28,974 nucleotides of DNA from Acrasis kona (GCA_026419775.2 JAOPGA020000026.1:1-28974); one strand, 5' to 3'; counted from the first letter of the stretch, positions 19,132-27,298 are shown. The notes: a model not told the origin generated them from the letters alone. Numbers and translations: made by a program.

Positions 19132-19280
19132 CTAAGATGGTCGGAGGTAGGAGCGGATAGAGGTTTGGAGTCGTAGTTGTTTTCAGGGGTTGAAAGTATA
19201 GTTTGTGAGATTTTCGGTTTATTGTAATTCTGGTCCTTTGATTGATTAAATAAATGTTTAATGTATGAGATCCATTTTTC

Positions 19281-19590
19281 TCAAAGTACTCTTGTGTAAA
19301 GCTGTTGTTCCTCAAAGTTATAAGATGGCTTGATTGTCGTCAACAAGACTATTCGTTACGTTAGAAAAAGGTACTTACACCAAATGCCGGTGATGGTGAT
19401 GAGAACACTCTCAGGTTGTTCTTTCTATCCATTAGCATCAATGTTTTTTAATTCTCGGTTGCATTCATGTTAAAAAAGTTACCCACAGACATTAAAGAAA
19501 TGAAAATATAATTTTACTTACATTTGGTATGAAACGTAGTGTGTAATGATCACCACCATACTCTGTGGAAAGTAGATTGGTAGCGAATTG
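19281..19590 (-). CDS. Spliced gene-family member 1 (3' exons)
   Basis: Exons about 19522-19590, 19379-19424 and 19281-19348 with introns 19425-19521 (97 nt, GTAAGT...GCTAATGGATAG) and 19349-19378 (30 nt, GTAAGT...TTCTAACGTAACGAATAG). Joined, they read EYGGDHYTLRFIPN, KEQPESVLITITG, then PSYNFEEQQLYTRVL and TGA. The last intron matches those of three other loci in this window. A donor two bases earlier (GTGTAA) would give a shorter tail. The 5' part is unresolved; the transmembrane ORF at 19617-19829 may belong to it. Function unknown. Confidence 0.45.
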
Positions 19591-19616
19591 AGATTAATGT
19601 GAGGAACAAGAACATC

Positions 19617-19829
19617 TCAGGAACATGCTGGATCGAATCTGTTGTAGGTCTTGGTTAATGATGGGAATTTTGTCACGAGTACTATGCTAATTATTACAAT
19701 GAACATTCCGTAGTAATAAAGTACCAGTCGCGAATATCCCATACCAGAGAGAATGTACACCACAGCAGGGTAAAAAAATTTTCCGTCCGTGCAAATTCTG
19801 TGATTGGTTGAAAAATAATAGCAGAACAA
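19617..19829 (-). CDS. Putative small membrane protein ORF
   Basis: About 70 codons ending TGA, with two hydrophobic stretches: FFYPAVVYILSGMGYSRLV and YYYGMFIVIISIVLVTKF. There is no ATG at the 5' end (the frame opens with non-ATG codons), so a start exon is missing, or it is an internal exon. The same frame stays coding-like past the TGA (VPHINLNSLPIYFPQ), pointing to either a nonsense mutation or an unrecognised intron leading into family member 1 downstream. Confidence 0.35.
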   Translation of the reverse strand: MFCYYFSTNHRICTDGKFFYPAVVYILSGMGYSRLVLYYYGMFIVIISIVLVTKFPSLTKTYNRFDPACS

Positions 19830-19899
19830 CAGGACATACGAATATTAATCAACAATGTAGACCACCTTACCAACATAATAAAAACAAACTAATATAACA

Positions 19900-20607
19900 A
19901 TGAAGTACTGCTTAAATGAACTCGTTAAAGTTGATGACTGTGTTTTTGAATCGGAAAGAGCTATCACAAACGTACCTGTAGACAATGATGTGTTGGCAAA
20001 TGCCGCTGCCGTTTTGAAGAAGATGGTGAAGAAAAACAGACCAGCAAATACAACGAAGACGTTACCTATTTCTGAACAGCAGTTTCATGCAATGTTCAAC
20101 ACCTCGACGGCAACAAGAACAATACCGGTCGGAAGTAAAACAAGACTGCACCTTCCTGTTGAAAAAACATTCTTCAAAGTGGATGAACAACAGTATAGAA
20201 ACATCTTCGGTGAATTCGCTACATCTGCTGCTGTCAACACCGACAAAGCCATGGAATACGAGACTAGACTGGCTTTTCCGCTAACAGTGTACCTGCAACA
20301 GAGCAAAAAAGTACAAGGTAAACCAACAATTACCAAACTGTGCTACCATGAAGTGCCTGTTACTGCCCTAGACACTGCAACCGGAAGGCCTGTTCCTACT
20401 TCCGATGGAGATGCTATGGTGAGATGCGTGAGAGCGACAAAAAGACACATGACGTTAGGCACAAAGCATGTCAAACAAGTGCCCAATCCAAATAACATTG
20501 TATTACCAAAGATACATTTTCCTGTCATGGAATCAAATCCGGAGAAGGAAAGAATCTACATGGAAAGACTACGTGAAAGTCTGAAACGTCTTGAAAAGAA
20601 GAAATAA
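19900..20607 (+). CDS. Unknown intronless protein, 235 residues (cassette ORF 1)
   Basis: ATG at 19900 to TAA, uninterrupted. Basic overall, with an N-terminal helical part (LANAAAVLKKMVKKNRP), a central mixed region (RLAFPLTVYLQQSKKVQGKP, then MVRCVRATKRHMTLG) and a very charged C-terminal helix (ERLRESLKRLEKKK preceded by EKERIYM). A TA-rich stretch (AATAAAAAC, 20-30 bp upstream) could serve as a TATA-like element. No signal peptide or membrane segment. It is followed after 87 bp by ORF 2 on the same strand. I do not recognise a family. The compact, intronless layout contrasts with nearby spliced genes and suggests a viral or mobile origin, unproven. Confidence 0.65.
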   Translation: MKYCLNELVKVDDCVFESERAITNVPVDNDVLANAAAVLKKMVKKNRPANTTKTLPISEQQFHAMFNTSTATRTIPVGSKTRLHLPVEKTFFKVDEQQYRNIFGEFATSAAVNTDKAMEYETRLAFPLTVYLQQSKKVQGKPTITKLCYHEVPVTALDTATGRPVPTSDGDAMVRCVRATKRHMTLGTKHVKQVPNPNNIVLPKIHFPVMESNPEKERIYMERLRESLKRLEKKK

Positions 20608-20694
20608 ACTTGTTACTTTCACTGTCATATCGTTTTTATTGTCTTCATAAGGTTTGTTATTGTAAACGAAGCTTTCAAATGTCTAACATCTGAC

Positions 20695-21492
20695 ATGCCC
20701 AATCAACACGACCCCATAGATACAGTGTTGCAGAAGTATAGCATTGTGCGTGCTCGTGTACATGGTCAATACAGATATGATGTGACATTATACTTTAGTG
20801 ACCTAGATAATAGAAGAAACAACGGTAAAAGGTCACGAAAATACGAAATTAAGAACCACTTTCTAAGAATAATGAAATCAAAAAAATTTGACGACGATAT
20901 TGTTTCTATCGAAGCAGCAGTAGGCCAAAGAAAAGAGAAGGATATTTTTGTTTCACATCAAGCAATAACGGCTTGGATTTATGACGGATCTGACGATGAA
21001 TTGCGGCGTGATTGTGCTACTCTTGATCTGAACAGAGGTATGCCTGTTGGAAGACCTGCCAGAAACGTACGTAATGTAAATGTCGATTTAGGCCCAATAT
21101 CAGATGACGATTTACTATCGCATCTGCACAACGCGATCGCCACTCGATTCAACATTGTCACCGACGAACATGTCCTCCGATGTGTCAACTTGCTTTTGAC
21201 CAAGAGATGCAACAAGGCAGGAGGCCCGAGTATCCAAAAAAGAGTCGTCGGTTATCATACAGATAAAGAGAAGGTAACAAATGAAGTAACTAAACAGTTG
21301 GTTTTGCATCTTAGTAAAGCAGGAGAAAACCTTTCAAACATCAAAATATTAACAAACGCAAATGTCAAGACCAGTCCGCACCAAGAAAGAAGCCACAGCC
21401 ATGGAAATGTACGACAGCATCATGTCGTCTATAAGGGAGGCAGGAGATACTTGCGTGGTAGTAAAGGGACGCATCATACCACAGCCCAATAG
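20695..21492 (+). CDS. Unknown intronless protein, 265 residues (cassette ORF 2)
   Basis: ATG at 20695 to TAG at 21490-21492. The first 220 residues look like a folded, charged protein: YSIVRARVHGQYRYDVTLYF, KNHFLRIMKSKKFDDDIVSI, ATRFNIVTDEHVLRCVNLLL, then VTKQLVLHLSKAGENL. The last ~43 residues are His/Gln/Arg-rich and lie over the next ORF in another frame, so they are probably antiselected tail sequence, or the true C-terminus ends earlier through a frameshift. No catalytic motif or known domain recognised. Possibly a DNA- or RNA-associated protein, judged only by charge. Confidence 0.6.
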   Translation: MPNQHDPIDTVLQKYSIVRARVHGQYRYDVTLYFSDLDNRRNNGKRSRKYEIKNHFLRIMKSKKFDDDIVSIEAAVGQRKEKDIFVSHQAITAWIYDGSDDELRRDCATLDLNRGMPVGRPARNVRNVNVDLGPISDDDLLSHLHNAIATRFNIVTDEHVLRCVNLLLTKRCNKAGGPSIQKRVVGYHTDKEKVTNEVTKQLVLHLSKAGENLSNIKILTNANVKTSPHQERSHSHGNVRQHHVVYKGGRRYLRGSKGTHHTTAQ

Positions 21493-21625
21493 GTTGTACG
21501 TCCCGTCGGAGCATTGGGAGGCCGTTTGCAAGGCATTCATTATGGCTATAAAGAATGAAGATTTCGTGTACCCTCCCGTGGATCATCCTCAAGAATGGTA
21601 CACTTCTGACATGTATGACTATTAA
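21362..21625 (+). CDS. Unknown 87-residue acidic/aromatic protein overlapping ORF 2 (cassette ORF 3)
   Basis: ATG at 21362, inside ORF 2 and +1 relative to it, overlapping by 131 nt; stop TAA at 21623-21625. It reads MEMYDSIMSSIREAGDTCVV, then RLYVPSEHWEAVCKAFIMAI, then DFVYPPVDHPQEWYTSD. This composition is far more protein-like than the overlapping tail of ORF 2. Overlap of this kind is common in compact viral genomes. Alternatives are a +1 frameshift fusing ORFs 2 and 3, or a sequencing indel. Function unknown. Confidence 0.55.
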   Translation: MSRPVRTKKEATAMEMYDSIMSSIREAGDTCVVVKGRIIPQPNRLYVPSEHWEAVCKAFIMAIKNEDFVYPPVDHPQEWYTSDMYDY

Positions 21626-21682
21626 ATGTATACGTTTANGCAATAATATTTATTATACAAATTGTTTCTATCTCTTCTTAAG

Positions 21683-21907
21683 ATGAAGTTACATGAAGTT
21701 ACACTAACTCTAGCAACTCGAGGATTGCCATCTTGCCTTCTAATTTCTGTTCTATTTTGGTATGCCATATACCATATATATTATGCCAATGGCATAATCA
21801 AATCGAAGGCAAGATTTTTCCCTGCTGTGTTTCCACCGAACAAGAAAATTATTACGGAAAAGAGTATTGAGACTAAATATACGGTTTTAATGTCAAGAGG
21901 TGACTGA
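21683..21907 (+). CDS. Small membrane-anchored ORF, 74 residues
   Basis: ATG at 21683, TGA at 21905-21907. One N-terminal hydrophobic segment (LPSCLLISVLFWYAIYHIYY) looks like a signal anchor; KSKARFFPAVFPPNKKIITE follows. Its 3' end overlaps the start of the next open frame (21891 on), which continues as coding-like sequence; a one-base shift would join them into a single membrane-anchored spliced protein. Confidence 0.4.
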   Translation: MKLHEVTLTLATRGLPSCLLISVLFWYAIYHIYYANGIIKSKARFFPAVFPPNKKIITEKSIETKYTVLMSRGD

Positions 21908-22160
21908 AAAGTACGAAAACCTAGTTCGCGCACATAATTACATTTCTATAGAGTTTGTGGTACTTTTCATATTAGAAAGGATTTCACACTTTTCTAAGGG
22001 ACAATACACCTTTGTGATACTTTTCGTGTAAGTAAGACATTTTACACTCTTCTAATGTAGCGATAGTTTGAACAACAACAGTCACAAACCATTTCAACAA
22101 CATCTGAATAGATCAAGACGTGATAGCACCGGGCTCATAAATTGGAATCGCAATCCTTAA
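21891..22160 (+). CDS. Spliced gene-family member 2
   Basis: Exon 21891-22027, intron 22028-22066 (39 nt, GTAAGTAAGACATTTT...TTCTAATGTAGCGATAG), exon 22067-22160 ending TAA. It reads VTEKYENLVRAHNYISIEFV, then SHFSKGQYTFVILF, spliced to LNNNSHKPFQQHLNRSRRD. The intron is strikingly similar to that of member 3 at 28481-28517 on the opposite strand, and the base after the acceptor (TTTGAA) also matches. No ATG; the 5' part is probably the membrane-anchor ORF just upstream through a frameshift. Confidence 0.45.
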
Positions 22161-22437
22161 GAAAAGAATAAACATTTATTTACATTGCTACAATCAATCC
22201 TTTGTTGCATGTTTAAATGCAAGAACAAACAAGTATCTTGTTGTCCAGTTTCAAACTTTAAGCATAGAGTTGTTTAATAAAATTCTGTTTTTTGTCGCAA
22301 AATAAATATATAGAAGAATTTAAAAGACAAGTGATAGGATCGTATTTTTATTCTGTATACAAATCTGATGGTTCGTTCAGCGTTAATTAATACATGTAAA
22401 ACTATGGTTTTATTTATTATGATACATTAATGTTAAC

Positions 22438-22665
22438 TCAAATTGTTGCTTTNAATCTAGCTTCAAGTCTGTTCTTCGAAAGCCTTTTGCCTTTCAGTCT
22501 TTGTACAGGTTTGTTCACCTTTCCGTTGAATAGAGTGTCCGCATAGTAGTAATCCTTTCTCCTTCTTGTTCCTGCCACGACATTATTAAGGTCAATGTTT
22601 GACTTGATTTGTTTGGTCTGGTCAGCTGGCTTCTTAATCCATTCTGTTCTTGCTGTGTACTTCAT
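22438..22665 (-). CDS. Small basic protein, paralog A (75 residues)
   Basis: ATG at 22663-22665, TGA stop; one ambiguous base at 22453 affects a single codon. Strongly basic, with KSNIDLNNVVAGTRRRKDYY in the middle and VQRLKGKRLSKNRLEAR near the end. It is 75 residues versus 78 in the second copy. Between the copies most nucleotide differences are synonymous (about a dozen versus about five replacements by eye), so the protein has been under purifying selection. A TATA box lies about 50 bp upstream of the ATG. The charge suggests a nucleic-acid-binding, packaging or ribosome-associated role, but no family is recognised. Confidence 0.7.
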   Translation of the reverse strand: MKYTARTEWIKKPADQTKQIKSNIDLNNVVAGTRRRKDYYYADTLFNGKVNKPVQRLKGKRLSKNRLEARXKATI

Positions 22666-22714
22666 ATTGTTGTTTTTTGAATGTTTGCTTTGAGATACAG
22701 ATGTTCACATATGG

Positions 22715-22759
22715 TTTTTATACTTTTCTCCTTCCTACTTTTCTACCGTTCTATGGAAC
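22715..22759 (-). promoter_or_regulatory. TATA box and palindromic upstream element of paralog A
   Basis: TATAAAAA on the minus strand (22715-22722) is followed upstream by a purine-rich tract (GTAGAAAAGTAGGAAGGAG) and the imperfect palindrome GTTCTATGGAAC (22748-22759). The same three parts, in order and spacing, precede paralog B, so the block is conserved like a core promoter with one operator-like site. Confidence 0.65.
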
Positions 22760-22803
22760 AGACCNAAGGTTGAGTTCAACAAAATCAAGAAAAATCATTA
22801 CAA

Positions 22804-23184
22804 AGTCCATGAATGTATGTATGTAGCAGAAACAGGCAAATCACAAAAACACAGAACAGATACATTCAATGATAAGAAAATTTGTTTGTTTTATTATAAC
22901 ACGTAGCAACATCCACTCTCTAATGGCCAGAAGATTTAAATAGAGATATGTTCTTCTGTCTTGACATCAATCTTGAATTATTTTTGATTTGACATCTTTG
23001 ATACCATTTTTCGTTCGTTTTGAGCAACTCTCCAATCACTTTTACCCCACTTATAAAAATGAATTAATCATGTACTCATTTCCTTGAGCGTCATATACAT
23101 GTGTACACATTTATAATTTTATTGAAGGATGTGTATGGTGATTCGAACTCACGGCAACTACATTGACAGATTTTATGAACAAGA
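22804..23184. other. Intergenic; no gene seen
   Basis: 381 bp, AT-rich. A short open frame directly before the papain-like fragment (reading RTHGNYIDRFYEQE, about 23130-23181) may be its displaced 5' continuation in another frame. Otherwise nothing is recognisable. Confidence 0.4.
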
Positions 23185-23439
23185 ATGACTTGTCTTATGA
23201 TTGATGGCACAGCAGAAGGAGAAGAAATTGGCCGTCACGCGATAGCTATAATTGGTGTAAGCATGGAGGGAGGCAGAACATGGCTATTCCTACAGAACTG
23301 GTGCAAGAAAAAGCAGTTTGTTGAGGTCAGCGACACTTATTTGAATAGCTGCGATGGTGTGTTGTTTTGTGAAGACCCAACAGATAATGATTCCAGAAAA
23401 GTGGTCCGTAAGAAAGCATTTGTACGCGGAGAGCGATAA
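23185..23439 (+). pseudogene. Papain-fold-like C-terminal fragment (84 residues)
   Basis: Reads GRHAIAIIGVSMEGGRTWLF then LQNWCKKKQFVEVSDTYL. This recalls the second half of papain-like or C39-like peptidases: a His followed by a hydrophobic strand (HAIAIIGV), then an Asn-containing strand ending Q-N-W. No upstream nucleophilic Cys domain exists in frame; only about 15 codons of coding-like sequence precede it, in another frame. It is either a fragment of a larger enzyme or a small protein that reuses this half-fold. The family call is tentative. Confidence 0.4.
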
Positions 23440-23561
23440 CTTCTGATCTTGACTTTATCAATTCACTAATGTGCCTGAATGCATTTCATATCATCTAGTC
23501 AGTTGTAATGCCTAGTGCTTCGTCAAGTATTTATCTTTTGATNAAAAGTCATAATTCAAAA

Positions 23562-24201
23562 TCACACAGATGGTGCTACCATCAAATGTCGATCATGATG
23601 TTTGTCTTGATAATTCGCGACCGAAACATTCGTCGGTAAATTAATTCGATCAGAATTCAATCTACAATTGGGTCCTTCCTGATTCTTGAAAATCTCAATC
23701 TCCGGATGTGAGCCGATCAAGTCGCTCTCTTAACGAACCAACACGGTGATAGTTTTCATCTTGATGTACAAATGGGTGATCATCGATTGCAATTCGAGCG
23801 GATATTATAACGAGGTGATGACGTTTTCAAAAGTTCTGTTCGTTTCGGCACTTGTTGGACAGGGATGAATGACCTTTTGTTGATGAGGAGCATTCTATAA
23901 TGCAAAGTTGATTGTCNAAATTGTGATTTTGTAACCGATAATCTCGTCCTTTGCAATGATTTGGATTTGTTGTCTCGCCTTGTTTGATTGATAGTGCTGA
24001 TTCTATTGCAATGAATGTAAATGTTTCATCGACTGTGATTGAATCTACTATGAGCTTGTAGTATTCCGATACACTCGATCCGTCCATCCCACATTGATTC
24101 CTCGAGTCCATTCCTATAATGTATCGAATCGTTGGCTTATGGTGCTTTGGCGAGTGTCGAGGCGAATTTGATCTCCTTCTCGTAGGTTTGATGTCCACCA
24201 T
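23562..24201 (-). repeat. Diverged repeat copy 2 with open frames
   Basis: Two coding-like minus-strand frames. One is 24201 to 23827 (124 codons, with DGSSVSEYYKLIVDSITVDE and FTFIAIESALSIKQGETTN). The other is 23726 to 23562 (55 codons, SHPEIEIFKNQEGPN then VSVANYQDKHHD). Between them is the block TCATCACCTCGTTATAATAT, shared with 14.16 kb (copy 1) and 24.42 kb (copy 3). Short shared tracts ATCAAGATGAAAACTA and GAGATTTTCAAGAA-like also recur in copy 3. Looks like decayed or multi-exon members of one unknown gene family; no domain recognised. Confidence 0.45.
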
Positions 24202-24440
24202 TTAATCCGATCAGAACTTGTTCTTGAAAATCTTCATCTCGCGATATGAGCTATCAAACGGTAAGTGCTAGAGTGCTAGTTTTCATCTTGATGAACATTC
24301 TTGTGCAGAATCTTTCGTTGCTCTGGTCGTGTGTGAATAATTGTTTGTTTGAGATGATTTCGATCATCTTTCCATCATTGTCGTTGTTCGATTTGAGTTG
24401 CTCGCTAGTTGCTCTTCTTGGCTGTAACGAGATGATGACG
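24190..24440 (-). repeat. Diverged repeat copy 3
   Basis: Shares with copy 2, in the same order, ACGTCATCATCTCGTTACA, ATCAAGATGAAAACTA and a GATTTTCAAGAACAAG tract followed by TTCTGATCGGATTAA. Copies 2 and 3 are therefore a tandem pair offset by roughly 600 bp. One minus frame reads SRDEDFQEQVLIGLNGGHQ. Confidence 0.5.
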
Positions 24441-26616
24441 TAATTCTTTTCGGTCGTTGGTCCTTCATGGTGATGAAATGATTTAATTGTACGGTCGATG
24501 GGGTTTGAAGATAGAATTATGCTGACAAAGAAATATCCTTAGCGTGTTGGAAAGGGACAATTCTGGTTGTTGTGAATGACTCGCTCTAACGTAGAATGGG
24601 TGTGTAGATGGAGTCACGCAGTACAAGATTTGATGTGAATGCAGGTCCTGGTCGCAGTCTTGATAAAAGTCGGAAGGCAAATGTAGCTGTAAGAGTTGTT
24701 GATTCCATTCATGTCGAAAAAAACATCCATCTCACAGGGCCATGCGGGGTTTGATAATCTACTGGTGAATTTGTGCGTGATGGCTTTTGGTCTAACTTGT
24801 AAATGTTTGTTGTGGCGAAGTTTGTTGATCCGGCATGGTGTTGCGTTTGTAATAAAGTGTCGTTTGTCGAAAGTATTTTGTTGTTCCATAATATCCCTCT
24901 GGTGTCCAAGCCTCTTGGTCCAATTGCTTTGTGGTTCTAACTTGTTCTTTGATGAGTACCATTCCCGTATGACGTCAGATTATTTGTGCTTGTTTTCATC
25001 ACTGTGTAAACAATCTACACGTTCCCAAGTTGATTCGTGTCGTGAAATGTACGTACTGTCACCTCAACCGTGGTCTNTTTCGACGAGATTAGTTTGATGT
25101 CCAAACGATTCGATTGTACGTTGGTACGGTATTTTGGTCACTCGTTTGTTCGTGTTGCGGTTCATAGTGTGCGATTGTGAACAGCAGACGTTCTACTATA
25201 ATGCGGGATTTTGATTAGACATTGTGGTTGTCTCCGGAGTATGGTGTGCGGTTGTAAAGGTTGATTCTGGTCAGCTGGTTCAGCGATGGTTGTTTGGTGG
25301 TAGTAGTTAGATCTGGTGTTGAAGCAGTGGTAATTGGTTGGAACTTTGTGATATGTATTATCCTACTATCCTCCGTGTCATGAATCTTTTCGGAAGGTTC
25401 TTTATGCTGGCATATTATTGATTTGGTTACTAGCGATTGTGGTCGGCAAAGGCGCTGGAGTGGCAGTTGTATTGTTGGTTCTGAAGTTGGTGTAACGGCA
25501 GTGGTGAGTGCTACAGCGGTGGTGTGTTGCGGTGATTGGAGAGGCAGTTGCAGCTGTTGGCTCAGGTGCTGCAGGAGTGGTGGGTGCGGCATTTGGTGCA
25601 GTAGTGGCGGTAATAGGAGCACAGTTGTAGTGGCTGAAGCGGCAGTTGTAATGGATAGTTCAACAGAAGGGTACCTGTTGGAGGATGGCAAATTGGTTTT
25701 CTACGAGATGTAGCAATTGTCGTAGGTAGAAGTTGGTAATGGCATGGCTTCAAGAAAGTACAAGTGTAGGCATAGTAGCAATGGCAACTACTGTTGTTTG
25801 GTACGGCATATTCGTTTTGCTGTCGAGGCGGTAATTGTCATTCGATTGCTGTAGTTGGAATTAGTGTTGCTGAATCCTCCGGTGTTGTTTTGTATGTGTC
25901 TATTGGTGCGGTTGTGGGTGTTGAATGTTGTGTATCGCTCTAGTGATGTTAAAGCTGTTGCTGGTGCTAGCGGCTGGATGCTGTCTACTTGAGAAGTTAG
26001 TTAAGCTGTCGTGATGAATTACTTACAAGTAGTGTGTGGTGCTAGCTCTCTCCTTCTTATTCTTCTTCTACTTTTTTGCTCTTCGCTCATTTCTGTTTCG
26101 CTGTTCTACTGTGTATGTGGTTGCCGCTCAACCCCCTGATGATCATTCTGATGCAATGTCGTTGAACTCCATCTTTTATTCTTGTAACATGACAAACGAT
26201 GATGCTACAGTAGGAGTTGAGCGGCGCCTGTTTGATGTGTATATTCGTCTTGGTAGTGGTGGATGTTTTAATCTCTAATGTACATGATGTGCTGGTTGAA
26301 ACGTGGGCTGTATGTCCGTTGCTGATAAAGTTGCGAATGATGGTATTGTTACGAAACATTGACGTGAACTCCTTCGAATTTGAAGCCACGAGGGTATCCG
26401 CAATTGGTGAATAGATGGACGATGGTAGTTATGATGTGATTCTTTGTATGTAGTGTTGTGTGATCATTCCTAAGTTGCTGTATGATCGGCGGTCGATGAT
26501 GTTGTGTTGTTGATTTTGTAGCGTTCGATGCGTGATTCGCGAAAGTAAGCCAAAGTGTTTGGACTTGGAAGTTGGGATGGCGTGGTCTTGAGGGTTGGAG
26601 TAACTGGTCACTTTCT
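24441..26616. other. Strand-asymmetric G/T-rich region, no confident gene
   Basis: About 2.2 kb in which the plus strand is rich in G and T (many GTTG, GGTG, GTGGT words). Open frames on the minus strand are therefore low-complexity Thr/Pro/Gln/Leu (for example 25691 to 25215, 158 codons) and are not convincing alone. Near 25.85-25.99 kb, words such as TTGCTGAATC, GGTGTTGTTTTGT and CTAGTGATGTTAAAGCTG echo 13.97-14.05 kb, linking this region to the copy 1 family. Probably decayed members of that family. Confidence 0.45.
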
Positions 26617-26637
26617 GTTTGTTTGTTTGTTTGTTTC
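26617..26637. repeat. TTTG microsatellite
   Basis: About four to five tandem TTTG/GTTT units in an otherwise G/T-rich stretch. Confidence 0.8.
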
Positions 26638-26671
26638 TGTTTGTGTCTGATTATTGCTTCCTACTGGTTAT

Positions 26672-26877
26672 ATGTATCACACTTTGTTGTGATGGTTGCT
26701 GTTTCATTATGTATTACAGATTAACAGAGTAACCTATGATACAAGCAGAAGGAGCAGAACCCATAACCTTCGAATGATATATGTATCACAGTTTTGCTGT
26801 GACGGTCGCCGTTTCTTCATGTTCCGTAGATTAACAGTGTCAACCTATGGTACAAGCCGAAAGGGGCAGAACCCATA
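26672..26877. repeat. Two-copy tandem repeat, about 109-bp period
   Basis: Unit 1 starts ATGTATCACACTTTG at 26672; unit 2 starts ATGTATCACAGTTTTG at 26781. Both continue through GCTGTTTC-like, GATTAACAG and ACCTATG.TACAAGC to GCAGAACCCATA. Roughly 80-85 percent identical by eye. No clear coding logic; could be part of a duplicated minus-strand exon. Confidence 0.75.
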
Positions 26878-26921
26878 TCGTAGGACCGTATGAAACTATG
26901 GTTTCTCAACGTTTTAGTAAC

Positions 26922-27298
26922 TCTGCCTGGATGGAAGATAGATTTGTTTTCTAATGTGAGATTAGCGGAAATTGATGAAAGTGTCTTCTTACCTTCTTCA
27001 TCTTTCGGCAGTAGCAGGTTTGGACAAGTACTTCCAAGATACGGTACCAGATGAAGGTCCATGCGATGGTCGTAGCTCATCCGTTTAGATTTGGTTCATG
27101 CAATGTGTTGTGATGATAACCGTGCCCAGATGGAAGATAGTTTTGATCTAATGTGAGGTTAGTTGGAATTGTTGAAAGTGTCTTCTTACCTTCTTCATCT
27201 CTTGGCAGCAGGTATGGACAAGTACTTCCAAAATACGGTACCAGATGAAGGTCCATGCGATGGTCGTAGCTTATCCGTATGGATTTGGTTCATGCGGT
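26922..27298 (-). repeat. 197-bp tandem duplication containing a 42-nt intron-like sequence
   Basis: Two copies (about 26922-27105 and 27121-27298). Each holds a well-formed minus-strand intron: 26951-26992 and 27148-27189, both GTAAGAAGACACTTTCA... ending CTCACATTAG, with CTAATC in one and CTAACC in the other at the branch position. The preceding exon frame is conserved in both: SYDHRMDLHLVPY, GSTCP, DEEG. Downstream of the intron the two diverge. Likely a partial tandem duplication of an exon-intron unit from an unknown gene. Confidence 0.7.

Larger units (their letters stand above)
17055..19137 (-). mobile_element. Degenerate LINE-type (non-LTR) retrotransposon
   Basis: On the minus strand the order is endonuclease (19131 to about 18337), linker frames (18467-18144, 18121-17888), the first part of reverse transcriptase (17851 to 17472), and a C-terminal zinc-finger-like segment (17393 to 17055, ERTLEHVLWEC). 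The catalytic centre of the RT (YxDD region) is missing between 17472 and 17393, so a deletion removed most of the polymerase. Several frameshifts separate the blocks. The element is dead. Ends and target-site duplications are not visible. Confidence 0.85.
22411..22803. repeat. Long duplicated segment, copy 1 (pairs with 27709-28113)
   Basis: About 400 bp shared with 27709-28113 in the same orientation. It spans the 3' flank, the whole small basic gene, its TATA box and about 80 bp upstream, ending near ATTACAAA on both sides. Differences are scattered, and a central run of the coding region is identical. Confidence 0.85.

Noticed and set aside
23125-23165. tRNA-like T-arm (GTGA-TTCGAAC-TCAC)
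   Set aside because: The T stem is only four pairs and closes with A-T instead of G-C, and no matching acceptor or D arm exists on either strand nearby.
25215-25691. 158-codon minus-strand frame rich in Thr, Pro, Gln and Leu
   Set aside because: Produced by the G/T-skew of the plus strand; neighbouring frames are equally low-complexity and open.
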